DNA of 64,000 nucleotides, from positions 186,001-250,000 of the forward strand of contig JAOALB010000005.1 in assembly GCA_025331125.1 (NCBI GenBank), in the 5' to 3' direction. Below the pieces are notes generated by a model. That model did no database searches. It worked only from the letters and a program-made list of their open reading frames with translations, and was not told the DNA's origin. This document shows, one piece after another, positions 45,906 to 57,520 of the stretch. Source of the stretch: Mycogone perniciosa. Lineage: Eukaryota > Ascomycota > Sordariomycetes > Hypocreales > Hypocreaceae. The translations under genes and the position numbers were made by a program. The number at the start of each line of letters is the position of its first letter. Position 1 is the first letter of the stretch.

Positions 45906-46470
45906 TAGTGACCCATCAGGAGGGTTTCTGGCTTTGTTTGGCTTCTGGGTCGTTGACGAAGGGCTACAGCCAAGTATCCGAGGTTAGTTTGATTGACCTG
46001 TACATGTTTTTGGGGCGGTATATATATATGTATATACTATCTTTCATTGCGATCATAGATCGTCAATGCTGAGCGCACTGTCCATAGCTCTTATCATACA
46101 TAGACTTTATCGCATATATGCATATATACACAGAGAGTCGAGTTGTCACAAACGGTTTCGAACGAAGATATTTCATCTAGACTGTCCATTTCTCTCCAGA
46201 TATAAGTCACCTTGCCTTTGATCGAACTAACTTGGACTTTGTATTCAAGGGGAAGAAAAGTCAATCTATGCTCATATGGGTCCGCTTATAGCAGTCCCCA
46301 TATCTTACATGGAGTAAGAAGAGCCGATTGAGAAATAGCCAGGTGCACACAGCTGGTCACGCGCAAGCCGAGGCGTAAACTCTCATTTACCCCTTTAAAA
46401 GGGAGTCCTGATGTCCGATACGCCCATTATATGTCCATTATTTATTGAGCAAGTTTAGCTAGCAAAGACT
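45906..46470. other. Intergenic between two secreted-protein genes
   Basis: AT-rich, with a TA-rich microsatellite near 46018-46038. No gene is seen. Confidence 0.5.
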
Positions 46471-48009
46471 ATGATAGTCTTGACCATGCTTCTTATCTGC
46501 AGATTCCTGTCCGCGGCGGCATTCCATCTCATAAACGCCGAGGACGTGGCTCACACTCGTGCATTGTGTTTGTGGCCCAATCGTGGTCATAAGGACTTGC
46601 GCATTCAGCACGGATCATTCATTGTATGGATATCTCCGTCTCTAGAGTGGTCATCGACTCCCTTAATTGGCCACCGCAAATTAATGTCACGGATGTGTTG
46701 AAATATCGTGTGTATCCTTTGCATCAGCTGAACAACTCCTGGTGCCTTGAAAGGTGAATATAAGTCTGGCCAGCGCGATCAGATGAGCAAATGTACGTTG
46801 GGATTGGTTTGGACTCTCGATCGATACTGCACAGAGTGCCTCGTGGATATGAACGGTGATGATCGTTGCCGTTACCCGAGTGACCCAGATAAGAATGGCA
46901 ACTGTCCCCTGAGCGGAATTGGTCAACCTTGCGTATATCCACAAAACTGCGCTGGCGCTCTTCCTGGCAACGGCATAACGTGTATTGGCAAAATCTGCAG
47001 AAAAGGTGTCGGGGCCTCTTGCAAGAAGGACGACGAATGCTTCGGTCACTCCAGGAAGTTGGCGTGCGAGAACAACAAATGCGTCATTCCGGGGGTTCAA
47101 TCTTGCGAGGGACCCTTGAAAGGTTGCGCCAAAGGAACAACTTGTGTTAATGTCGGGAAGGCCTGGCAATGTCTACCTGGTGTTGGCAACCCGTGTGAAC
47201 CGGGCAAGACGAAATGTGTTGGTGAGGATGGACTAGGCGCGCCACCTGTTCTGAGTCGGAGAAGAAGCGCCTTTATCCCTTCCGCGAAAAATGCCTTTCT
47301 CGCCATTGTGTCCGACCGAAAGGGCTGAATCCCAAAACGACTGTTAATTATATACACGACCCATTCAGTGCTCTAGTACTCGGCGACGTTACTTCGAAGT
47401 GTTTACCACTTCTTCCTCCTGGATCACAATGCCTATCTGACAATGACTGCTTAGCAGGCCGTTGCCAGAAGGGCTTATGTCCAGGAAATACCATTCTAGA
47501 AGGCGGCAAATGCAATCCGCGCAATAATAAGTGCGCTAAGGGAACAAGCTGCCTTTACACCAGAACGGACGACGCGATGGAAGAGGCTTATTGCTTACGT
47601 GGTGAGGGTGACGACTCCGTACCAGGCAAAACAACATGCGGCACTTCGAAGGCGGCGTCAAATCTCATCTGCTCCGAATCAACTAGGAAGTGCGTCTGTG
47701 TTGTAAACAAAAATTGCAGACTTGGCTCGGAGAGTCTTTGCAGGCTCCTAGAGCCGCTACTCAGGTTGAAAAAAATGAAGGGTTGGGGGTCTCTTGGGGA
47801 GTCCAGTTGAGGAGCCTTGACGGCCATTTTGAGACCCTCCGAGTAGATCACTGAATCTTCCATGTGGTCCAACGTGCTTGTCAGGCAAAGACTGTCCTCC
47901 AGCCTGCGTTGGGGGCGAAGTCTGCTATCCCGGCGCTTGCCACAAGGACGGAAAATGCGAGGGATGCGTTCTCTGGATGAACTTGGACGGGCGGAAATTT
48001 GGAGTATAG
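46471..48009 (+). pseudogene. Secreted Cys-rich repeat protein, interrupted
   Basis: A hydrophobic leader MIVLTMLLICRFLSAAAF begins the locus. From 46747 a Cys-rich stretch follows with repeated C-x(5-8)-C units (CRYPSDPDKNGNCPLSG, GASCKKDDECFG, CEGPLKGCAKGTTC), about six to eight modules to 47750 and a last one at 47860-48009 ending LDGRKFGV. Several frame changes (near 46630, 46745 and 47230) are not explained by clear introns, and a probable intron lies at about 47760-47850. Homologous-looking modules on both sides of each break argue for one gene. It resembles extracellular disulfide-rich proteins of fungi with no assigned role. Decay, or repeated indel errors in the assembly, are both possible. 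Confidence 0.55.
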
Positions 48010-48356
48010 CTATGGCATTGGGAGGAGCGAGGAAGAATATATGAAGAAATGGATGATATTGGGGCGTGGTGCGTGGTATCAAATAGCACAGATTTATTAA
48101 CATAGGCTACGGAGACTGTTACCTAGGTGCGATTGGGACAATTGAAACTCTGTAATCAACAGTATGAACCCTAAGCGAGAAAACGATTGGAGGTTTGGCA
48201 TATTAATACAGAGTCTAGCTAGTCGAGCATCCCATATAAACCACCAGTATCACTGTATATCCAATACAACGTTATAGCATAAAGTAGTCTTCTCTATTGC
48301 ATGACGCAGCGTCAACTAGCAGTAGCAATACCCTAATCTGTCGAGTATCGCGTGGG

Positions 48357-50102
48357 CTACAGCTCCCTTATGGGGAAAATTCGTCTCAAAATCCACGACA
48401 CACCAACCATATCCACGAGGTCCTTCTTTGGTAAAACAAGTGGCTTTCCTTGTGATGCGACCCGAGTGAGTTGTTCAAACGAGTACGCCAGTTCAATAAA
48501 CTTTTGCTCTGAGAACGGTCGACCAATAAAGCTCAGACCAAATCTGTAGGAAGAGGTAATCAGTGTCAGCTACTAGGAAGGGGTGAAGAAATGAGGGTGA
48601 TGTGAAAAAAGCTGCTTACGGAATACCTGGTCCCTCTTCGACGAGATTTCCTCGCGGGTTCATCTTGATTGGTGTATCCCTAGGCATAAATCCTAGGGGG
48701 ACGCAGATCACAGGATATCCAACTAGTCCCGGGACGTCAGAAGAGCATATGGACGGGAATATGATGGCATCAGCATTCGCGCGATCTAGAACACCGTCGA
48801 TGCCCCCAGGGCCACCGAGATACCTCATTTGCTCCAAAGCAGCGACGACTTTGGGCGAGTCAAGGTCGTGTGCGTTTTTGGCCACATCCCAAGAAGCCAC
48901 ATCACGGGATGGGTAATCCTCCGCAGGGAGCTCTTTTGTGCAAGAAATGAGGTCTTCCAAGGTTTGGATGTTTCTCGGGTTAACCTCCAAGTTGCGCAAG
49001 TAAGTCATCATGTCGTGCTTATACTCTGCGGGACCAACCATCTGTTGCGGTGCATCTTCACCGTTGACCTCGCCATATGCGGTGTAGTTGGCCTGGTCAA
49101 TGACTACTGCTCCGGCCCTTGTTAGCTGCTTGATAATTGCATCAAATGCCTGCATGACCGGAGCCACTTTCATGTCTTTGGCGATGGGGTTAAGCAGAGC
49201 GTTGCGCGGAACAGCCAGACGACTCCCGGAGAGAGCAACCTTTTTACACGATTGTTCGTATTCAGGAATGGTCTCAAATGGTACTCTTTCGCTTTGTGGG
49301 TCATCGGCATTCGAACCAGCCATGACCGACAGCATGATGGCTGCGTCCTTGACTGTGTGTGTCATTGGGCCGACGGATCCTCGCAGCTTGGTGACGATGA
49401 CGTTGTCACGAGCGACGAGGCCGCTTGTTGTCTTGATGCTGACCAAGTTGCTTCTCATTGCAGGGCAAGTGATGCTTCCAACAGTCTGAGGGAGAGGAAG
49501 CTCAGCGAAGAATCGATGAGGGCTGGGGTTATCAGGCTCACCTCAACGCCAACCGCAGCAGCAGCGAGTCCAAGTGCAATGGCCACTCCTGATCCGCTGC
49601 TACTTCCGCAGGGGTCTTGGTGAGAATGATAGACACCGTAGGTTTGGTTGCCCATAGCGCTCCAGCCGTTGGAGGATGTCTTGGATGACGAGCGACCGTT
49701 GCCCCATTGAGACATGTTTGCCTTGCCCAGAATGATGGCGCCGGCAGCTCGAAGTCGGGTGATGACAGACGACTCGTTTGCAGTCTTGGAGCCAGCCAGA
49801 CAGTACGAGCCTGCTGTATTTTCCATGCCATGGACGCTGATGGAATCTTTGACCAAAATCGGGATGTCGTGCAGTTTGCTGCGGACTCGCTTCTCCTTTC
49901 GCTCTCGGTCGAGGTCCTTTGCGTCCTTGAGAGCATTGTGGTTCAATTCGACGACCGCATGAAACGTCGGGTTCACTTCTGCGATCCTGGCCAGATAGGT
50001 TTTCACCAGAATCTCAGATGTCAGAGTCCCGTGGTTTAAGAGGCTGCGTAAGTCGTCGAGAGACTGGTCGCGAATCGAACTGGCCAAAGAATCTGAAGCC
50101 AA
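48357..50102 (-). CDS. Amidase-signature family hydrolase
   Basis: The amidase signature is complete: catalytic Lys in ILVKDSISV, cis-Ser/Ser nucleophile region in PCGSSSGSGVAIALGL and TVGSITCPAM, and the family C-terminal block DVPGLVGYPVICVPLG. The 56-nt intron 49541-49486 (GTGAGC...CTCAG) joins VGVE to TVGSITCP, and a second intron (48619-48545) joins GPGIP to FGLSFIGRPFSEQ; the protein ends near 48357. The 5' end is unresolved: the frame has no ATG before 50102, and an ATG at 50219 may be the true start with an intron I could not place in phase. It hydrolyses an amide, with substrate unknown. The adjacent SDR is on the same strand. Confidence 0.82.
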
Positions 50103-50219
50103 TCAGCCCAACTGCGAATAAGAGAGGGCAGTTGATAGGGGTTTGCAGAATGGGAGAACGTGGAAAGGGAAGGGTTCGTAGGCCAAGGTGGGATACGCAT
50201 TTTTGTTGCCCGAGGCCAT

Positions 50220-50594
50220 TTTAAGTGAAAGTACGAAAGAAGTACCTACTGGTCTGTTCACCACAAACAACCAACCACACAAAGATTTTCTTTGTAGTAG
50301 TAGCAGTACTTCGTACTAGGTAGTGAGTGGTGCGAGTGTCCAAGTACTTATCGATGGTAACTGTGTAGATGCAGATTATTCTATACTACCTGTATACTAC
50401 TACTAGTACCGGTACAGCCCTTGGCTCCCGAAATCTGGCAGTGCTAGCTTCGTACTAATAGCTAGAACGCACAGTAGTAGCTGTGGCGCTAATGGACAAC
50501 CGTATACTTCGTACCCGCCAGAAAACATCACCACTCCTCTGTTTCCATCACCAATCTGCCTATTCAGCTACCCAGAAGGCTCATCAACCCCTAC
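50220..50594. other. Intergenic, amidase/SDR
   Basis: No gene. It contains repeated TAGTAG/TACTACTAG and GTACTTCGTAC words (50300-50520), relatives of the TACTCCGTA word. Confidence 0.5.
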
Positions 50595-51410
50595 CTACCA
50601 AGGCAGAATACCTTCTCTGTTAGAGAATGTCCCTGTGGGGCCATCAGATCCCAACATCGCCATCCGGGCCAACTGTATTGCACCAGTCTCGACGCGGTTG
50701 GGGCCCCTGAACCTGTTGAGATTGGTGGCTACGTGACCTGGATCAACCGCGTTGACTTTCCAGCCGGCATATTTGTATTTGGCAGCGTAGTGCAAGCAGA
50801 GCATGTTGAGGGCAGCCTTGCTGGTGCGGTACACTGGCAACATGGCCGCGTAATAGTGGTCGTTGGCGTCGGTCCTCTGGGCTAATGAGCCAATCCTGGA
50901 GGAAGTAAATACAAGGCGAGCGCCAGTCGGAGATTTCTCGAGAAGCGGGGTGAAGGCCTCGGTCACTTGAGCCGCCCCGAACAAGTTGGTGTCGAACAGC
51001 TCTCTGTACACTTCGCGGACTGAGATGCCTGGTTCCTCGAGACGTGCGTCATTGCCAATACCAGCGTTGTTGACGAGGACATCCAGTCGTCCAAATGTCA
51101 TTTCGACATAGCCTGCAGCCTTGGAGATTGAGTCATCTGCCGTGACATCTCGATAGAGAGCCTCGACGCTCAAACCCTGCTTTTGCAACGTGGCAGCCGC
51201 CACTTCACCCCGTACCTGGCTCCTATATCCCATCAGGACGTGACAGTCGGGGTATTCCTGGGCAAGTTTCCTAGCCAGTTCATATCCGATACCCTGGTTC
51301 GCCCCAGTGATCAGAACGATGCAAGTCTTAGCTGTCGGTACAGGCATTGTACTTTGTAGGCTATCTGCCAGTTCGTGCTCGTGGGAGGTCTTGAACGAGG
51401 CTTGAGGCAT
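50595..51410 (-). CDS. Short-chain dehydrogenase/reductase
   Basis: A classical SDR: TGANQGIG (NADP cofactor site), NNAGIG, catalytic Ser in FTSSRIGS, and YRTSK with the catalytic Tyr and Lys, then VDPGHVATNL. It resembles carbonyl reductases and would reduce a ketone or aldehyde with NAD(P)H in the cytosol. The first ATG is at 51410; the Met at 51347 starts a protein of more usual SDR length directly before the Rossmann fold and may be the real start. No intron. Its substrate cannot be inferred, and it is about 10 kb from the PKS, beyond a tRNA. Confidence 0.88.
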   Translation of the reverse strand: MPQASFKTSHEHELADSLQSTMPVPTAKTCIVLITGANQGIGYELARKLAQEYPDCHVLMGYRSQVRGEVAAATLQKQGLSVEALYRDVTADDSISKAAGYVEMTFGRLDVLVNNAGIGNDARLEEPGISVREVYRELFDTNLFGAAQVTEAFTPLLEKSPTGARLVFTSSRIGSLAQRTDANDHYYAAMLPVYRTSKAALNMLCLHYAAKYKYAGWKVNAVDPGHVATNLNRFRGPNRVETGAIQLARMAMLGSDGPTGTFSNREGILPW

Positions 51411-52223
51411 TGCAAGTGGCACGTACCAACATACTTAGATTATGTACTTTGTAGCCATGGGTGAATTAGGCCAATATTCAATGTGGCCAGCCTCGGATTT
51501 TGGCCAGGACCCTCACCGAAAATGATAAATGTGATGGTCATATGCAAGATTCCAATAGTTCGAGTTTGTACAACTGAATTCACATACCAAATTAAATTGG
51601 TTAAGCAATAATTGCAGTGCTATTGAGCGGCGTTGTTGTCCTAAACAAGTTGCATATGGGGACATCCAGCTTCGTCGTGACATGTTGACAGCAAAAGACA
51701 TCTTGGCAAGGGGACATGTATCACGCAATGGAGCTAAACGATCTTAAATCCAGTGGTTGATTCATGTGTTAGATTTTCTTGGCCCGAGCAATGTTGCGTT
51801 GCGCTAGTTCTCGGTGAGGCATCGTCAAGCCAGACGGTAGCACAAGGCTCATCTCTTGTCCACTCACGTATCAGATCGATATTTCGTGGAGATAAGCCAA
51901 GAGAACGTCGTTTAAACGTGTGCAAATCATTCGGTACCAAGTCACCAAATGCCTCCAGTGGCTTGTGATTATCTCAGCTTCGTGTTGGGACGAGGTCAGA
52001 TGGTTGCCTTGTCCAAGCCATGGCTGTGCAGAGCCTCAATTCCCGCTCCTCAGTTGCCCTAGATCATGCGGAGTAGAGTCTTTGAGGCTCTCACGAGGTT
52101 AAAACAAGACTGTCCTCGGACCCACTGATAGCTTTTTAGTTGCTCGTTAACCATAGCTCGTTTACTTTTGTAACCTTGAGCAACAATACCTGTGTCCCAT
52201 ATCCACCAGAAGAATCCGCATCA
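51411..52223. other. Intergenic
   Basis: No recognisable gene or repeat on either strand. Confidence 0.45.
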
Positions 52224-52448
52224 ATGGCCACCAAATTCACGCAGCCATGGAAAGATTACCTCCAGCAGCTAGTCGAACAGTCTGACGATTACATCGGTTC
52301 GAGTGTGGCTACCCCAGTGGAAGAGCCCGAAGTGAAGATGTGCCCCGGAAGCAATGCGTGCTCGCGAGAGCCCCATGTCTTGGGCAGCACCAAGGCTTGC
52401 GCTGTCGAAACCAAGATTGGCATCGTTTTCATGAACTCTAGTGGCTAG
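52224..52448 (+). CDS. Possible 74-residue protein, unknown
   Basis: A short ORF beginning MATKFTQPWKDYLQQLVEQS with a Cys pair region (MCPGSNACSREP). It has a reasonable start context but no recognised family, no signal peptide and no supporting neighbour. It may be spurious or part of a spliced gene. Confidence 0.25.
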   Translation: MATKFTQPWKDYLQQLVEQSDDYIGSSVATPVEEPEVKMCPGSNACSREPHVLGSTKACAVETKIGIVFMNSSG

Positions 52449-52784
52449 AATTTGATACCATGGAACTTAAGTTGCTGTGTCTGATCGAATTCTGCTCTAC
52501 ATGGGGTACTCAAGAGCTTACAACAGGCATAGTGCTACACGCCTTCGGCATCTTGTGGGTGGTGAGATTTCAGGACATCGGAGGTTGTACGGTCTGCAAC
52601 GGATAACCGAAGCCGACACTATGTAAAGCAGTTAGCTTGCAATAAACTGACATGCACTTGGTAACGGAATAGCACGATCACCTAGAACTACAAGCTCATA
52701 TACGTGATGGACAAGATAGATACGTAGTGCTCAGCAGAAAGTATCCCGTTTCATCCCAGTGTTGATTTAAAAGCTAGAGCCCCC

Positions 52785-53714
52785 TCAGTATACAACAAGA
52801 AATCTCATTTCACAACTGCGTCGTGCCAAGTGCCCCTCTCCGATATCAAAGGAGGTGTGCAAGATGCCTACACAAACGAGTTAATGAGAGCCATATTCGG
52901 ACTCGACATCGCAGACGGATGACTTACTGTGAGCCGTATCTAATCTGGAATCATAGAGCTTGATGAGCCATCCCTCATCAAAGGCCTGATCTTTCAGATA
53001 ATACCAGCGGTGCTGCTTGTTGTAATGACCAACATAGCTCTCTATCTCCACAAACGCATTTTCGGAGACCTTGGATCCTTTCAATCGTTTGACCTGGTCT
53101 GTGGCACGCAAATCCTTCTCATCTACAGATGTGTAGTCACAAAGGGCAAGGGGCCATTCGGTGACACGGTCCACCAGAGGCCGCCAAACACTGCTGCCGT
53201 CAAAACTCAGCATCCCGTGGATCAAATGGAAGACAAGTGGTAAAGCTTACTTGACCAACTGACACCGAGGTGCATCATGAGCGTCGGGCCACTTCTCTGC
53301 GAACAACCGCCTCCCATAAGAGTCATGTCTGCCAGGGCGTTCTTAGCACGTCACACCACACGCCTGTTGCGCTCGTTGCTCTCGTCCAGTAGACCTTACC
53401 TGCATGGACATGAGGTATTGGAGGATTGTAGTCGGCGTGTCTTCGACCCAACGGGGGTCCTCGAAGCATTCTGGCTGGACATTGGGTCTCAGGCGAATGG
53501 CCTCGAATCCATTGCTGTCAAGTGTAAGACTATCCAGCATCGGGCGCGCGTTGTGAATGGCGATATCCGAGACGGACTCTTTCACAATGTTTGTATTATG
53601 TGCTCCTTCAACGGTGCTCACGTCCACAAATAATGTGAACGGTTTCTCCAGAGTCCATTTCGGATCCGGCTTGAGGTAGTACAGCGTTGTGAGAACTTGA
53701 TCGTCGATCCCCAT
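52785..53714 (-). CDS. GA4-desaturase / CmcJ-like (AsaB-type) family protein, with one frame offset
   Basis: Exons 53714-53400, 53341-53251, 53190-52928 and 52867-52785 carry the family blocks: FTLFVDVSTVEG, ADMTLMG, FAEKWPDAHDAPRCQLVN joined across an intron to VWRPLVDRV, WPLALCDYTSVDEKDL, WLIKLYDSR and a C-terminal HTSFDIGEG with the terminal R-S-x-E-x-R block. Members (AsaB, the NvfI/CmcJ group, GA4 desaturase annotations) act in fungal secondary metabolism, some as Fe/2OG-type oxygenases. All exon phases agree except one: exon 2 needs one more base, most simply a fourth G in the GGG of CTTATGGGAGG. A 58-nt first intron removes an otherwise in-frame TGA but leaves the N-terminal half shorter than usual. 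It may be functional if the offset is an assembly error. Confidence 0.65.
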
Positions 53715-54150
53715 CTTGCTATGGAGGCTTATTGACTTCCAAGCCCCTGAGCATATAAGTCCTGGAGGGCCAAGTGCACAGTTAAGTACTCAAACAAGTA
53801 GGCTCGCTTGGTCATGACATGACAACTGAGGGGCAGGCCGGTCTGAAACATGAGTGCCTAGTAGGCTGGGCCAGTATGGTTGGACAACATAAAGAGGAAT
53901 CTAATGACGCTACATCTAGCCAATTACAACATAGCCTTATCGAGGCCGCCCAGACAGGGGGCTGCTGAGGTGTAGACAAGGAGAGACTTCTGGAATGTGG
54001 TGTTTCCAAGTAGCCTTCGTGTAACAATGTGAATCTAACTTATGTGCGGTCTTCCCCGCAAAACTTACCCATGATTCTTTGTCACAAGCCCAACCTCGTG
54101 GCAGTGGTGATGTCACATTGTGGCATGTTTCATGGCATCGAACTGGAAAT
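53715..54150. other. Intergenic
   Basis: No gene supported. It separates the GA4-desaturase-like gene from the NLR-like locus, and both starts face it. Confidence 0.4.
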
Positions 54151-57100
54151 ATGATGACCCAACAAAACGTGGCCAACTCAGCAACAGTACAAACCCCAGC
54201 GCCGGGTGCAAGGAATAAACAATACGGAGCACGATGCACAGGGAGGACACCAAGTCAGCTCAACTATCTGGAAAACCACTTTTGAGGACTGCAAGTCCCA
54301 GCTCACCCCAAAAGAGTTGGAAATGGTGGTGCAAGTCCGTACCTATGCCCAGCTCATTCATGCGATCGAGGTTCTGAAGAAGAAACATGAGAAAAAGAAG
54401 ACAACAAAAGCGCTCCAGCTTATCGATCCATTTCTGAAAAATCTCCGGTTCTTCACAAACGTCATAGATACGTCTATAAATACCAATCCTAATATCGCAT
54501 CTCTTTGTTGGGGTGAGATCAAACTGGTTCTTGAGGTAGCTGACGTTTGGGTATGAGCATGGGAGGGAGAGCTTGGGCTGACTGCAACGCAGCTTTCTTT
54601 TCGGTTCAAAGATGCTATCGACAAAATAGCTTCAGGCCTGTCTAACATTGGACAAATCTTACCCCAAATGGAGTCCTATCAAGCTCGCCTGCCTCACACA
54701 CCGGAGTTGGACAAAGCTTCAGCGAAAGTATACGAGGAAGTTGTCACGTTCTGTTTTTCGACCATCAAGATTCTACAAAAACACCCAGTTCGTAAGTGTA
54801 CCATCATTCTATAGAAGGATGGGACCTAACTTAACGCATTCGGAGACCTGGTTCTCCTCGCTGTGGCGAAATTACAACGCTTCCCTTCAGGAGCACGTTG
54901 AGCGCATTCAGCTTCAGAGCAGAAATTTCGAGTCCGTAGCCAACTTAGCCAAGTGGGAGCTGGACGATACTAGGCACGAGGAAATCCGAAAACTCTTGAC
55001 TATACAAAGACCCACGACTATGGCGGTAAAATTACCTTGCTACTCTATTCCCTTCGCTAAGAACGCAGGACTCTTTGGAAGAGAAAACGAACTTCAATTG
55101 TGCATAAATCCAATCGACCCAGATGCTAATTCCAACAGCTCAAAAGGCGTTGCTCTGCATGGGTGCGGAGGAGTAGGCAAGACCTCCATTGCCTTGGAAC
55201 TTGTATACAAGGAGAAGTCTCGGCGGAAGGTCATTTTATGGTTCGCAGCCGATGATGAGAACAAGCTTTTGTGCTCACGCAGCTCCCCAAAAGGTTCCAT
55301 CACGACAAGAAAAGTCGAGAGGCTGCTGAAGCCTTGAGTGAACAATTGGGGGGATTGGTCCCTGCTCTGAAGTAGATGGGAGGCTTCATCCAAGAGACTG
55401 GATGCGGGATTGATGACCTCCTGACATCTCTTCGAGACAAGGAAGAGGAGTGGGAGCTTTTCGCGGACAAAGAAAGTGCCTCGAGTTTAGGATACCCACA
55501 CAACCTCTCCTCTGTATGGGAAGTTTCTATAACAGCTCTAGATTCGACTGCAAAGGCACTACTACTCATGTTCTCTCTAATGGATCCAGATAGGATCCCG
55601 GAAACTATCACAAAATCTCTGCAAGATGCCTACATGGGCGGGATGTTTTCAGAACTCTTCTCTTCAGCACCCACTGGGACCCGGTAAGTAACTATTTGAG
55701 CTGGTTAGCAACTGATGAACTAATATGGCGAAGGTATATGCAGAGTGTTCGGGCCCTGGTGAGGTATGGCCTGATCGAAAAGTTCCAAGACCAGAACAGC
55801 TATGTAATCCACCGTATCGTACAGTCAGTTAGCTTACAGACGGCAAGCCAGGAGGTTCGAAATAGGCTTCTCAACGCAATCATAGACTTGTACCTCACCA
55901 AGCACCCACAAAGCCAGGCGACTTCGGATACTCTCTTCGCTCACTGGAGCACTTGCGCCCTATACGCGCCCCATATTCTGCGTCTACACAAGGCGATCAA
56001 GGAATGGAAGCTTGTACCCGATTCAAACGAGAAACTCTGGATACTTTCCTTCAACTGCGCTAGGTGTGTCATTGAACGAGTGGTAATGTACTGTGACATA
56101 CTTGGCTAATTTTGGACGCAGATATCTACTTGAAACTGGCTTCATGGCCAAGTCACTGGAACTCATCAAGAATACCGAACCGTACTGTGATGTGTCCACC
56201 CGAGATGGACGGATTCAGCTCTCTTATCTGCAAAACTCAAGGGGTCTCATCACCCTGCAGCATCAGGAACAAGAAGAAGCCAGACACTGGTTCGCCCAAG
56301 CCGAGGCCGTGCGTCTCCAATATCTTGGGGATCTCGATGTCAATACCGTGGCGGTTCAGGGCAACCTGGCCCTCACGTTGATCAATGAACGCCGGTGGCA
56401 GGACTTGATCGACTTCAACGAGCCGAGGGCGAGAAAGGAAGCTGCCGGAATTATGGCACACATCCCCGTGAGACTTCGATCCTCTATTTACGACTTAGCG
56501 TACCTAGAAACAGGCCAGCTTGACAAGGCATGGAAGGCCATTGAGACGTCGACTGATCTCACAGCTGACGTGATCCCAGTCTATTCGCAGCTGAGCGGAT
56601 AGTAAGACCCTTTTTGTGCTACTGTTTTCTACATCCTTTCTTCATTGCTAACATGAATACTAAAGCATACACTTCAATCGCGGAAACGTTCTCACGGCTC
56701 GTGGACAGATCGACGAAGCCCTCTGCGAGCAACTGCGTAGCTTCGACATTCGGAAAAAGGTGTTGGGCGATCATATCCAAACGGCTGCCTCATGTTACCG
56801 AGCTGCTGTGCTCATGTCACTGATTGGCAAGAATGACGATGCTCTGTAAGTAACCAAGCCACATTCAAATTGCACCAGCTAGTTTGTCACGGCTAACTAG
56901 CATGGTATATCAGCGACTTACTCAAGGAAAGCAAAAGGATGTACGGAAACCTAGGCCTCATTGGGAAATTTAGCAAGGGCGGCGAAGCTCGGTCTGCATG
57001 GCGCATAGGAAAGCTGTTGGAAGAGCAGGGACGCAAGGATGAAGCCAACGAGTTTTACCAGGAAGCCTTTACCGGATTGGAAGCTCTGGGGGGGCCAGTG

Positions 57101-57157
57101 AGGGACGATCTTGATGAGCAGGACTTTAACCAACTGCTAAATCACGTCGATTCATAG
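54151..57157 (+). pseudogene. Decayed NLR-like STAND protein (DUF7708-like, NB-ARC, TPR)
   Basis: The N-terminal block (LKKKHEKKKTTKALQLIDPF, IASLCWGEIKLVLEVADVW) resembles the DUF7708-type domain found at the head of fungal NLRs. A 42-nt in-frame intron after VADVW removes a TGA. The nucleotide-binding domain starts with AKNAGLFGRENEL and P-loop GCGGVGKTS, then ILWFAADDENKLL. The following ~100 residues, including the Walker B/sensor region, are missing: the sequence jumps to SREAAEALSEQLGGLVPAL in another frame. An in-frame TAG (55373-55375) follows, at a position usually Gln. Downstream are the winged-helix-like and TPR parts (HRIVQSVSLQTA; repeats to 57157) with ordinary introns near 56085, 56600 and 56850. 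Fungal NLRs act in non-self recognition. The deletion and stop make this a probable pseudogene. Confidence 0.72.
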
Positions 57158-57520
57158 CTATAATGCTAGCTATTCTGATTCCTCCATGTAACGGTCGTGT
57201 CTAGCTGATGAACAGTTGCAAGTGTGGATATCCGTGTCAATCATAATAACCATGCCGTCTGTAATATACCCGAACCTGATGATAAAGTACCGATGTCATC
57301 CTTTGTCCTAGTTCAATGGCGACTTCAGAAACCAGCTGAAATCCCCAAGCATCAAACCCAAACCAAACCAAACCAAACCAAACCCAGTATCCTTACCTCA
57401 GATCAACTTCCAAGAGTAGCTACCAATCCCATAATGTTATACAGCAACCCGATTCAAAGTTCAAAACCATTCCCGTCATATCGTCGTTAAAAGTCATTCC
57501 ATCAAGACAGCACCCCATCC
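57158..57520. other. Convergent intergenic gap with pentanucleotide repeat
   Basis: 3' flanks of the NLR-like locus and the low-complexity gene. It holds only the (AAACC)n tract. Confidence 0.5.
57354..57384 (+). repeat. (AAACC)n microsatellite
   Basis: About six tandem units of AAACC. Not a TTAGGG-type telomere repeat. Confidence 0.9.

Noticed and set aside
57354..57384. (AAACC)n tract considered as a telomere-like or origin repeat
   Set aside because: The unit is not TTAGGG/CCCTAA and the tract is short; an ordinary microsatellite.
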